Assembly (NCBI GenBank): GCA_001579985.1
Contig: LRSR01004253.1
Location: 1 to 20,517 of the forward strand
From: Hypsibius dujardini
Lineage: Eukaryota; Tardigrada; Eutardigrada; Parachela; Hypsibiidae
Direction of reading: 5' to 3'
Length of the DNA: 20,517 bases
In this document: one piece after another, positions 8,762 through 17,039 of the stretch
Position numbering within the stretch: position 1 is the stretch's first letter
Layout: every line of letters starts with the position of its first letter
The notes under the pieces: generated by a model
What the model saw: the letters and a program-made list of their open reading frames with translations, nothing else
The model's database searches: none
Told to the model about the DNA's origin: nothing
Position numbers and translations under genes: made by a program

Positions 8762-9188
8762 CTATTGATAGTCCGCCGCTGGCCACAATTTCTTCTGCTT
8801 CCTCTGTTTTTCACAGTGGGCACACCGGATTTTGTTGTCGTTGGAATACTCAAAGTCATGAAAATGGAATCGTTGGTACGAAAGGCCAGCTTGTCACAAC
8901 AACCGTAACGCATGGTGTGGTTGCGAGTTTACTTAGTGGGATAACATTTGCACTTTAGGATGGGTTCAAGTTGAGCATCCACTCGACGAGCGGCTTTCCA
9001 GTAGAGGACGGCTACAATTTTATTCAAACTTTTTTGGGTTGCATCATTTTCACGAGGAGTTCCTGCTCAATTTTTTCATGGCTGACTGAAAAGTGCCAAC
9101 TTACTTTCACGGTTACTCTGTCACCCGAGATTACAATGTTCGGGTTATCTGATTCATCGTGTTGTCCGGTAATTTGTTGTTGACGCAA
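8762..9188 (-). pseudogene. Decayed zinc-ribbon-like protein (unknown family)
   Basis: Three minus-strand pieces read in order. The piece at 9188-9024 has IVISGDRVTVKVSWHFSVSH and ends KKV-stop. The piece from 9024 has IVAVLYWKAARRVDAQL, ILKCKCYP, a TAA at 8929, then MRYGCCDKLAF. The piece at 8850-8762 has EYSNDNKIRCAHCEKQRKQK and ends at TAG. The paired cysteines (CKC, CC, CAHC) followed by basic residues suggest a zinc ribbon; the last part loosely recalls small zinc-ribbon subunits of RNA polymerases or other transcription factors, but no specific family can be claimed. It lies between the packaging ATPase fragment and the TBP gene. Confidence 0.4.
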
Positions 9189-9415
9189 ATTGGTTTGTTA
9201 ATAATCCAGTAGGTCAATAAAAAAAGTAAGCATTTCTGCTTCTACTCTCGGAAAGTCGATCGAAGTTACATTCAATCTTCCGACCTGGGCAAAACACGGG
9301 AGCAACTACTTGAGTTTTCAAGCAAAAAAAACTCATAGCTTGTTTTTGGGCGAGCCTGGGATGTATCAGCACGATCAAGTACGGAACGCCCTTGAATACA
9401 TCAATTTATTCCTGG

Positions 9416-9572
9416 GTGTCCGAGCGACTCGTCTGACCTTTTTTCACCAAAGGTTTCCAAAAGAAACAGCTGTCGGACACTAACTTTCCATACCAGTGGG
9501 GAGATTAAACAGACCTAATAAATTTGGGGTGTCCGACCTTTGTCCGACCTTTGTGTCAAACTGACACAATTA
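9416..9572. repeat. Cluster of GTGTCCGA words with internal inverted pair
   Basis: GTGTCCGA occurs at about 9416 and 9529, its complement TCGGACAC at about 9474, and CTTTGTCCGACCTTTGTG repeats the core again near 9537-9555. The arms near 9416 and 9474 could form a hairpin. It lies just upstream of the TBP-like gene and could be regulatory or the remains of a small repeat; nothing proves either. Confidence 0.3.
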
Positions 9573-9604
9573 AAGAAGACATTAAACAAGGCCGTTGTCT
9601 TTGG

Positions 9605-10143
9605 ACTACGGTTACGAGAATCACCAATGTCGTTGCCACCATCCGACTAAACGCCAATCTAAAGTAAAAAAGAATTGAACGGAAAATCCCGATGGCGCAG
9701 ACTTTTATCTGATCTGGATATGGATATGGATCCGTGATCTGGACTTTTAATTAGGATTGTGGAACCGTTCAAAACTCACTGTCAGCTGTACCGGAACGGA
9801 AAGGTCACGGTTAATGGAGCGATCGGAATACGCTGCTCATGCTTTGGTCCTGCATTTTTCCAACATTTTATACTGTACCGGTTATTCGACTTTCATTACT
9901 GACTTTAAAGTAGTAAATGTGGTTGGCACTTGCAACTTCGGTTCTTTTACGTGACAGGAAGACTTTAGTTAACAGCCAAAAAAAAGCAGAATATCAACCA
10001 GAAATATTCCCTGGTTTGCGTGTTAAACTCAAAAACTGTTCAGCTGTTCTTTTTCACGGTGGGAATGTAATTTTTGGAGGATTAAAAACTTTTAGGATAT
10101 AGAAAATGGCTACGATGAACTGTAAAAACTAAAAAAGCATTAG
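9605..10143 (+). pseudogene. TBP-like: Virus-like-element TATA-binding protein (TBP), decayed
   Basis: Read in order through frameshifts, the plus strand follows the TBP core from start to end. The first repeat opens with RITNVVATIRLNANLK (9617-9664), then GLLIRIVEPFKT and YRNGKVTVNGA (9741-9821). The inter-repeat helix leads to TDFKVVNVVGTCNFG (about 9888-9941). The second repeat has EYQPEIFPGL (from about 9990), then LFHGGNVIFGGLKTF. The C-terminal helix residues DIENGYDEL and KLKKH end at TAG 10141. These match conserved TBP elements (NVVATV, SGKMVCTGA, DFKIQNIVGSCD, YEPELFPGL, GKVVLTGAK). The length of about 180 codons equals a TBP core. A TAA at 9665 and at least four frame changes disable it, and no start codon is clear. 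TBP binds TATA boxes in the minor groove to nucleate transcription. Its divergence from host TBP and its tail-to-tail overlap with the viral polymerase argue against a processed host pseudogene. Confidence 0.85.
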
Positions 10144-12234
10144 TCCGCACAATACCCGCGCGAGACAGTAAGATGACCACCCAAAATGACACGCTTCTTG
10201 TAGATGAAGCGGCACTTCTTCATTGATTGAACCTCCTTAACACCCTTCAGAGTGAAGCCCTTGATCTTGGTAATGTGCTTGCCATCGTAAGTGCGGTAGG
10301 CACAGCTCCAATTAAGAAGAATATGTAAGTCCCTATTCCGATTCATGAGCAAGGGTTATTTCTACTTGGCTCCCAGTGAGACAAACTCTTCAATGTGCTG
10401 ACTAGGCCCAAGTTCGTTGACAAGATCCCCCAAATAGTACCCGGTTTCCAACATGATTGATGAAGACACGGCTACTGCCTTTTTTTGCGTGCCAAGACGA
10501 CCCTATGTCGAGGACAAAAAATTGTACAAAAACTATGCGAGCAAATTTAAGCAAAATTGTACGAAAAAATAAAACCTACCGAAAAAAATTGAAAGAAACA
10601 ATTTGAAGACGCAGCGCATGCACTTGTTCTCCTTATCTGGGCCTTCTCCAATTTGATGCCCTCGCGCTGCTCGTAGCTGGAATTGTATTTATCCTTCTCC
10701 TCCTCCGTCACCAATTCAACAGGATAACCGTTTGGCTGTATTGATCTTGTAGAAGGGGTCGATATAGGGTACAAAGAGTCCTAATAGTTGCTCCGGAAAG
10801 TGCCACACCTCTTTGATCTCGTCCATCAAGTACCCTTTTCAAGGGCCTTGTGGACTTCCGGAGTGAACCAGGTGCCAGTCATCTTTCGCTGGTCCTTGGA
10901 TTGGATGCACGGAACCGTCGACAGCGTTTCAGCACAGGTACGGCACAAGGTTTTTCAGAGGTGACGTCGAAGTACAGAATCTTCTCGTCCTCACACCTGC
11001 GGCAAAGCTTCAAAGCGTTGGTTCGGCACCCGAATTTGCTCTTCAAACACCAGATCTTTGATGAAGGTTTGCATCTCCTTGTTGTTTTTCAGCAATCGTT
11101 TGAAGTCGTGCTCCCAAACTTTCTCGACGTCACAGCCCTGGTCACGAAGGCCCCGAGTCCGTTCTTTGGTGTCTTGGTAGACGTTTTCGTAAGGAACTTG
11201 ACGGATGGGATGAATGGTATCCTTGTCGAAACAGATTGGGCAGTCATGCCAACTCAGGACAAAAGATGTTTTTGAGTTCATGTTATGAACGAAAATTCAT
11301 AAACTTACAAGCAACCGTGCGCCTCGAATACTTTGTTCTTTATCTCGCAGAATCCGTCAATGTAGTAGGGTCCAATTTTGTTTCTCGCCAGTTCATTAGA
11401 GAAATGATCTCAACGTTTTCCATATGGGTCTTCCACTCTAGCCACTGCCTAGCCCAATGAGACTGATTCCGATAGCTTGCAAATTTGGGCACTAATCCAT
11501 TGAGATTCTCCTTTAAAACCAAAAAAAAGCCAGATGACAATGATGGTGAGCCCAGCATTGAAGGGACGAATTCCGCCACTTCTGACATCCTTCCTTCAGA
11601 ACGTCCACGTTTTTCTTACAGTAGTCACGGAACTCCGCATAGAAGTCGTATCAGTCCGCCTTAGCTTGCTTCTCTGCTTCATACCAATGATACTGTTGTT
11701 CAAAGCAGACAATCCCCGGTAGCCGAAATCATCCTTGCTGGGGAACGGTGTGATCCTGTTCCAGTTCTTCGGACGGTTAAAGCGGTGCGGGAAGTTTCCC
11801 TTAATCACGTCCTTCAAATCAAACGCTGCTGGCAAGTCAATCAGTTTCAACGGAATTTGCCTGTAAGAACAACGAATCCGAAGGTTGATGCAAATGTCCA
11901 TCTGCATAATCTTGGTTCCGTTCATAATTTGCTTCTGCGGAATGATGCCATTAGCAAGGAACATTTCAAGATGAACATGCCTTCTAAGCCCTAGTAACAT
12001 AATAACGTCAATACAAGAACATGTGTCCAAATTCAATACTTTTCAGTACTTTTACAATTACAACTTATGGGCACTAGCCATAGATGTGGAACTGTAGACT
12101 GATGAGAAACTTGCAAAGATCTTTGCTGATGTCTCTCCCGATCGGCTCATTCGTTTTGGGAAAGTACACGCATTAACCGAAACAGTTCTGGACGACCCAT
12201 GATCAGAAAAAATTACTCAGAAAAATCTCACTCG
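10140..12234 (-). pseudogene. polB: Family B DNA polymerase 1, exonuclease and catalytic part (Polinton/adintovirus type)
   Basis: Running right to left, this has the exonuclease region with LANGIIPQKQIMNGTKIM (about 11900-11975), LKDVIKGNFPHRFNRP (about 11760) and an ExoIII-like FRDYCKKNVDVLKEG (11585-11650). The linker VEKVWEHDFKRLL follows. Motif A remains only as LYFDVTS (about 10960-10985) and is followed at once by LCRTCAETLS, so the segment after the motif A aspartate is deleted. TGTWFTPEVHKALEKG, IKEVWHFPEQLL, EGIKLEKAQI and a poor motif B (FKLFLSIFFGR) come next. The motif C aspartates are not visible. YYLGDLVNELG and HITKIKGFTLKG close the gene, ending at TAA 10140-10142. These polymerases replicate the element by protein priming. 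Multiple stops, frameshifts and the lost catalytic parts make it inactive. Confidence 0.9.
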
Positions 12235-13722
12235 GGCAGTAATGGAGATTTTCCCTCCCGATCGAGGTGGTGTTTTTTTTACAAATACCTGCTTATTTAT
12301 CATGATTTTACGTTGGGGTCTCCGCGTGGAAATTACATAAGCCGTTTCAGAAAAAAATAAAGAAGAAAAGACTTCCCGTGCCAATTGGTGCTATGAGGCA
12401 ACGCTTGATTGATTGATTCTTCAATTGCTTTTCCGAACTTTTAAATTTTTTTATGCCAAAAAATATTTTGCTGAGCGTACACGTATTTTTTAAATGTACT
12501 AGACTCCTTGAGAAATATTTAAAAAAAATTTAGAAATGTTTCGATCAACCAGAACAGCTCGAAAAAATAAAATAAAAGAGCACAGTGGCGACGCCATCAA
12601 TACTTATACTCGTGCAGCCTGCAATCGGCCCTATAGCCTGCACTCGGCCCTGCAGCCTGCACAAGTGTTGTTTAAATGTATTTAAATTTTTATTTAAAAT
12701 AGCCAAAAACAGTTTTTTATTTTAAGTAAAATAGATGTTTAATTTTGTTTAAACTCGATATTTTTTTTTAATTTAAAATCATTTCCTGAGCCATTATTTT
12801 ATTTATATTTAAATTCTCGAGAAAACACGCAAAGCAATTTAAATATATATTATCACCCCCTCTTTTCGCGTGACGGCGGGCTTGATTGCTTGATTATTCT
12901 CTGAATGGCGCTCAGAAATCCTAGATTGATTGTCTGATTTGCCTGAGAATTTATAAATACCGGCTTTAGTTCCTCATCTGATTGATATATTGTCGCAACC
13001 TTCAGCATTATCAGTTGATTGATCAATCATTTCCTTACAATATCTGTTTCACAGTAAGATTTATTGCGTTTAACGATCCACTAGGGGTTTCGCTGCATAT
13101 TGCATAGGCTATGTCATACGACTTCCACTTTATTTAAATTCAGCATTTTATTTAAATAAAAGGTCGAGTTTTATTTAAATGGTAATTTTATTTAAAATAC
13201 GCTGTTTTTTTAAAAAACATTCAAACGATAGTTTATTTAAAATCGCAGAGGATTAACATTTTTTTTTAATTTATTTAAATTCAAAACTGTTAGTTAAACA
13301 AGACTAGCCTGCACTCGGCCCTGCAATCATAAGAAGCGTAAGGCTAGACTACGGTTACTAGCAGTCCTCCCTTCATTTATTTTTTTGCGGTGTTACGTTA
13401 CGTTTGAAAAATTGCGTTTAATTTTTAAAATTTTGTTGAAGGCTTGTAGTAAGTTCGAAAAATACGCGTACGCTCAGCAAAATATTTTTTGGCATTAAAA
13501 AAATTAAAAGTTCGGAAAAGCAAATAAAAAGTCAATCAATCAAGCGTTGCCTCATAGCAACAATTGGCACGGGAAGTATTTTTCTTCTTTATTTTTTTCT
13601 GAAACCGCTTAAGTAATTTCCACGCGGAAACCGCAATGTAAAATCATGATAAATAGACAAGTATTTGTAAAAAAAACCCCACCCCGATCAAGAGGGAAAA
13701 TCTTCATTACTGCCCTAGTCAG
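12235..13722. mobile_element. Non-autonomous element with long terminal inverted repeats, inserted in polymerase 1
   Basis: The left arm (about 12235-12491) and right arm (about 13458-13715) are reverse complements with only scattered differences. They open with GGGCAGTAATG and end with the complement. Inside are a 19-bp tandem repeat (12616-12663), a single copy of the same 19-mer at 13306-13324, and many ATTTAAAT words at 12670-12850 and 13130-13290. There is no coding. The flanks carry TCTCACTCG (12226-12234) and TCTAACTCG (13723-13731), a 9-bp near-match that may be a target-site duplication, although this would leave a few unpaired bases at the right end. It separates the zinc region of polymerase 1 from its exonuclease region. 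Superfamily not determined. Confidence 0.75.
12616..12663. repeat. 19-bp tandem repeat inside the inverted-repeat element
   Basis: The unit AGCCTGCACTCGGCCCTGC starts at 12616, 12635 and 12654 (the last copy partial) with small changes. An isolated copy in the same orientation lies at 13306-13324. The two sites flank the ATTTAAAT-rich core as direct repeats, which may mark a nested insertion or subterminal protein-binding sites. Confidence 0.7.
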
Positions 13723-14195
13723 TCTAACTCGCGTAAGCAGGACTTGCAGAAGATGAAAGAGTCAATTTCTTTCGGATAATCTTGACGGAAGCACATCTGA
13801 CACATGAATTGCCATCGGTGGAGTGTGCGCTTATCGAACCTCTTGTCGCAATTGTGACACCAGTAACTCCGTCCAAAGAAGAGCGCAATCGAAGTAGACA
13901 TCGAAATGGTTGTTTCGCTGGAACAGCATTAGTGGTTTTCCGGTGGCCTCGTTCTTGAAGATTATTTCCTTCCCGTTAGTTAAACTCAGCACTGTGAACT
14001 GGTGACCGGGAGAACCGCCTCGAAACTCGGAAGGTCTGCCATTGTATATGGACCTTTGATGTCTGTGATCCCAGCTAGGCGAACGAGCTCCAACGCTGCT
14101 TTTCTTTGTGAGCCACGTATTGGGCCGTTTGCCTAGCCAAAGTTTTTGTAGAGCCTCATGCCTTCTTAACGCATTTCTGGAGTGGATTCATCAAT
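13716..14195 (-). pseudogene. polB: Family B DNA polymerase 1, N-terminal middle part with zinc-binding cysteines
   Basis: Right to left: RGSQRKAALELVRLAGITD and YTMADLPSF (about 14020-14130), HQFTVLSLTNGKEIIF after a frameshift, and NNHFDV (13897-13914). Then comes a cysteine-rich segment, GRSYWCHNCDKRF, then CQMCFRQ and CKSCLREL (13735-13870). The order, with QI/VxVLS, NNHxDVI, a GRSYxC start and paired cysteines, is that of the N-terminal domain of Polinton and adintovirus polymerases. A TAG falls near 14142 and at least two frameshifts occur. The segment is cut on both sides by transposon insertions: 12235-13722 downstream and 14196-14992 upstream. Confidence 0.8.
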
Positions 14196-14992
14196 AGAGA
14201 GGTTGAAACATTTCGGCGTAAGAGTAGCGTAAGAGTAGCGTATAAAAAGGATACGCTTACTCTACGGAAGACAGGTTGAAGCAGTAGGCGTAGCGCTAAC
14301 GTAAGGTAACCTTAAACAATGCTGTCCTTGAATTATGCGTAATTTTTGGAAATTACCACCTCGTAAAACCGAATATTTCTGCAGTTCTATCATTCGATTT
14401 CTTTTTCTCGCATCTCTGTTTCCTATCATGAAGTACAAATCTCTCTGCTCAGGGATGACATCAAATGTCAAATGTAAAATGTAAATGATCAAATGATTTT
14501 TAAAATCAAATCAAATCATGTTTCATGGCAAAAAGGAGTGATAAGAAATCAAATGATCAAATGATTTTTAAAATCAAATAAAATCAAGCTGTAGCTTTTC
14601 GTCATTTGACGCCATCCCAACTTCTATTGACGTAAGCGAATGGTCTTTCAACGGACGGAGAGCTTAGTTACTCGAACGGAGGCATGCGCGACAAAAATCG
14701 GCCTCTTAATTTTTATTTCGGTTGAGTTCATCGTTTTTTACAACCCAGGCGGCTAGTTGCTACTCTTGCTTAAAATTTTGAGTCAAATTCTAGTAAATTG
14801 ACCAGGATTAAGTATACTGAATTGTCCTTACGCCGTGCTTACGTCGCCGCGTAAGGCCCACTGCTCCTTACGACGGGGGTAACGCATGCGGCGTAAGTGG
14901 TAAGTTTGGCCACGCCCGCGCACGATTTTAATTGTAAGATTTCCTTACGCTTACTCTTACGCTACTCTTACGCGCGTTGCCTCAACCTCTCT
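14196..14992. mobile_element. Second MITE-like element with GCGTAAGAGTA inverted repeats, inserted in polymerase 1
   Basis: AGAGAGGTTGA at 14196-14206 is perfectly complementary to 14982-14992. Just inside both ends lie GCGTAAGAGTAGCGTAAGAG and its complement (about 14215-14234 and 14948-14970). The interior is noncoding, with further TTACG words near 14820-14905 and the direct repeats at 14483-14586. It lies exactly between two conserved blocks of polymerase 1 (ARALVVAKAHAD on the right, the RGSQRKAALEL block on the left). I see no convincing target-site duplication. Confidence 0.7.
14483..14586. repeat. 36-bp direct repeat pair
   Basis: A 36-bp unit beginning AAATGATCAAATGATTTTTA occurs at 14483-14518 and 14551-14586 with one difference, 68 bp apart, inside the second MITE-like element. 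The unit contains a near-palindrome, TGATTTTTAAAATCA. Confidence 0.8.
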
Positions 14993-15692
14993 GATGTCAG
15001 CGTGAGCCTTTGCCACCACCAATGCTCGGGCCATGCAAAGATTTTCCTCATTTTTAATTTGAAAGACACATCTCAGACTTTTCACTTGCTGACTGATCAG
15101 ATCACCGTCCCATAAATGCAGCCTCCATCAACAAGTTTTGCCGTTTCAACCCGTACTGAGTAGTTGTCGGCCAGATTGAACTGTTCATGGGACATCAATA
15201 CAAGCTCCATTTCCGCCATCCAACGTTCAATACTTAAAAGTAGGAGGACATCAAATGGGAAGCTCTAGAGTGTTGCCTTCGACAGCTAGACGTCAGATAT
15301 CATCTTCGGCAGCATCTGCCAGAATATGATCACGAGTGAATTGTAAAACAACCACAATGACATTAATTTTCTGATTCGCTGGAATATCTTCTAATCCATG
15401 GATTGTGATGTTGTCGCGGTCTGAGACAGTACCCCATTTGGTAACGCGTGGACGATATATCCGTTTAACGTTAAAATGATCAGGGATTTTCCGTCATTTC
15501 CCATTCGGAAACTGGTTTTTCATGTTCATTTGCATTGTCTTCAGCATGATTGATCTGTTCGATATTTTTACCGCCAACCGGTTCAACTGCATCATCGTTG
15601 TGCTCCTCCCCGTCCAAACCTCCAGTCACGTCATCGGAATGGTGGTCCTCTGCTGGCTGTTCGTTCCGCGCTTCGCCATCAGTGCTCGTCAC
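14993..15692 (-). pseudogene. polB: Family B DNA polymerase 1, N-terminal part
   Basis: The 5' end of the gene as far as I can follow it. A 70-codon acidic leader (15692-15480, GTG or an unseen upstream start) is rich in Glu, Asp, Asn and His. After a one-base frameshift come IYRPRVTKWG, ITIHGLEDIPANQKINVIVV and ILADAAEDDI (about 15295-15465). Next are RLAVEGNTLELPI (stop at 15251), ERWMAEMELVLMSHEQFNLAD (15097-15234) and NEENLCMARALVVAKAHAD (14994-15055). This order, a 'DRIL..DD.VRLVI..TLE.PI' block, an ERWMxEIExVLQS block and an LCxARAxVxAKA block, is characteristic of the polymerases of metazoan Polinton/adintovirus elements. Without its two insertions, the whole gene would be about 1,090 codons, a normal length. 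Confidence 0.8.
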
Positions 15693-16125
15693 AGTATCAG
15701 ACCGCGCTTACAGCCACCAGCATTGGCCTAAATTTGTGTTCGATCTTCTCCATCGGATGCCAACGTTCAGCACTCAGTATCCATGAGCAATCTTCCTCTG
15801 CCTCAAGTTGCACGAGTCATCCGTTCATTAAACCACGCGAATTGTATGAAAAACCTGAAAACAAGAGCTTGTCAGTCCTTCGTGCAGTCTAACAGCGACG
15901 ACGTCAAAATGTTTGCACGTGTGTGTGTGTCTTGGCTTGTTGGCCTACTGGCACACTACGCAGACGCGACCGGCTAAAGTTCACCGTATCGTACATTAAA
16001 CTGTTCAAGAAACTGTTGGATAATGCGAGAAACCTTTTCCTAAATTAGAGTGCAAACAACGCGGATGTTGATTGACCTTTTCCAGTGTTTCTCTCGCGGC
16101 TCATTAACCATGTCTGTCTGCACTG

Positions 16126-16176
16126 GTTGCAAGAGCCCTAACCAGTAACGGCGTAACAGGGTGCAAGAGCCCTAAC
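16126..16176. repeat. Short direct repeat, 34-bp period
   Basis: TGCAAGAGCCCTAAC with one or two flanking bases occurs at 16126-16142 and 16160-16176, separated by GTAACGGCGTAACAG-type sequence. It is only two copies and its meaning is unknown. Confidence 0.6.
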
Positions 16177-16360
16177 ATGCCACTGTTCCTTCCGTACCTG
16201 TAAAAGTGTTTCACTGGGAATTTCATCCAACACTTACTGCAACGAATACGTTTTTTGAGAAACACTGTCAGAAACTTTCAAGAACCAGACATTCATAATT
16301 TCCTGTTTAGCCCTAAAACACTGGATCACTGGATCTGTCAGTCTACTGGATCAAGTTGAT

Positions 16361-16424
16361 ACAGGCAGACGGAACAGACATACATACAGACATACAGGCA
16401 GACATATAGACAGACCGAAACACT
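16361..16424. repeat. Degenerate CAGACATA microsatellite
   Basis: Runs of CAGACATA, CATACAGA and CAGGCAGA form an imperfect 4/8-bp simple repeat typical of invertebrate genomes. Confidence 0.75.
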
Positions 16425-17039
16425 GGTGGGCATTATATTTTTGAGTCACACACACAGTTTTAACATAAATTATAACTAAAATTAAAATGTAAATGTAAAT
16501 TATAAATATGTAAAATATTTACACGTTTAACTGTATATATACGTACATGTAAGATAAAAAAAATAGTATGATATATACATTTTTTAGAATATTGTAAATA
16601 TATTTGTTATCATTACTTATGATTATATGTGCTTTGGAAATTAATCTCTTCTGAATCCAAATTCCTATTCCTCAAATAATTCCGTGATGAAGCAAAAACA
16701 GAGCTTAGGCAAGAAAATTTTGGGAGGAATTTCTTTCCTACACACACACCCAGTCATGTAAACGTTTATCGATAAATATTTAATGTATAATTTCATGTTA
16801 TTTATAATATTATAATGTAATAAATATAATTAAAAATTATTAAATTTATATATATTTATTTCTTCGATGACCTTTAAAACTCACGTTTGTGATAAGTCTT
16901 ATTAGGATCTTTACGAGTCCCTATTCAAGTTTTTAGTATACACACAAATCACAACTCCGATGATCTTTATATGTCGTCAAAGGTCACAAAAGTCATCAAG
17001 CACATAGTATGCTGCTGCTGAATATTACAAAGAAGAAAA

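Larger units (their letters stand above)
15693..17039. other. AT-rich noncoding spacer between the two polymerase genes
   Basis: No gene is supported. A 65-codon plus-strand frame at 15783-15977 has no motif. The stretch from 16430 to 16900 is very AT-rich with ATGTAAAT-type words. Simple repeats are listed separately. Confidence 0.5.

Noticed and set aside
10850-11275. 141-codon plus-strand open frame
   Set aside because: It is the antisense of the polymerase 1 segment, which carries recognisable family B polymerase motifs on the minus strand.
15480-15692. Acidic 70-codon frame as a separate gene
   Set aside because: It leads by a one-base frameshift into the N-terminal text of polymerase 1, so it was treated as that gene's leader.
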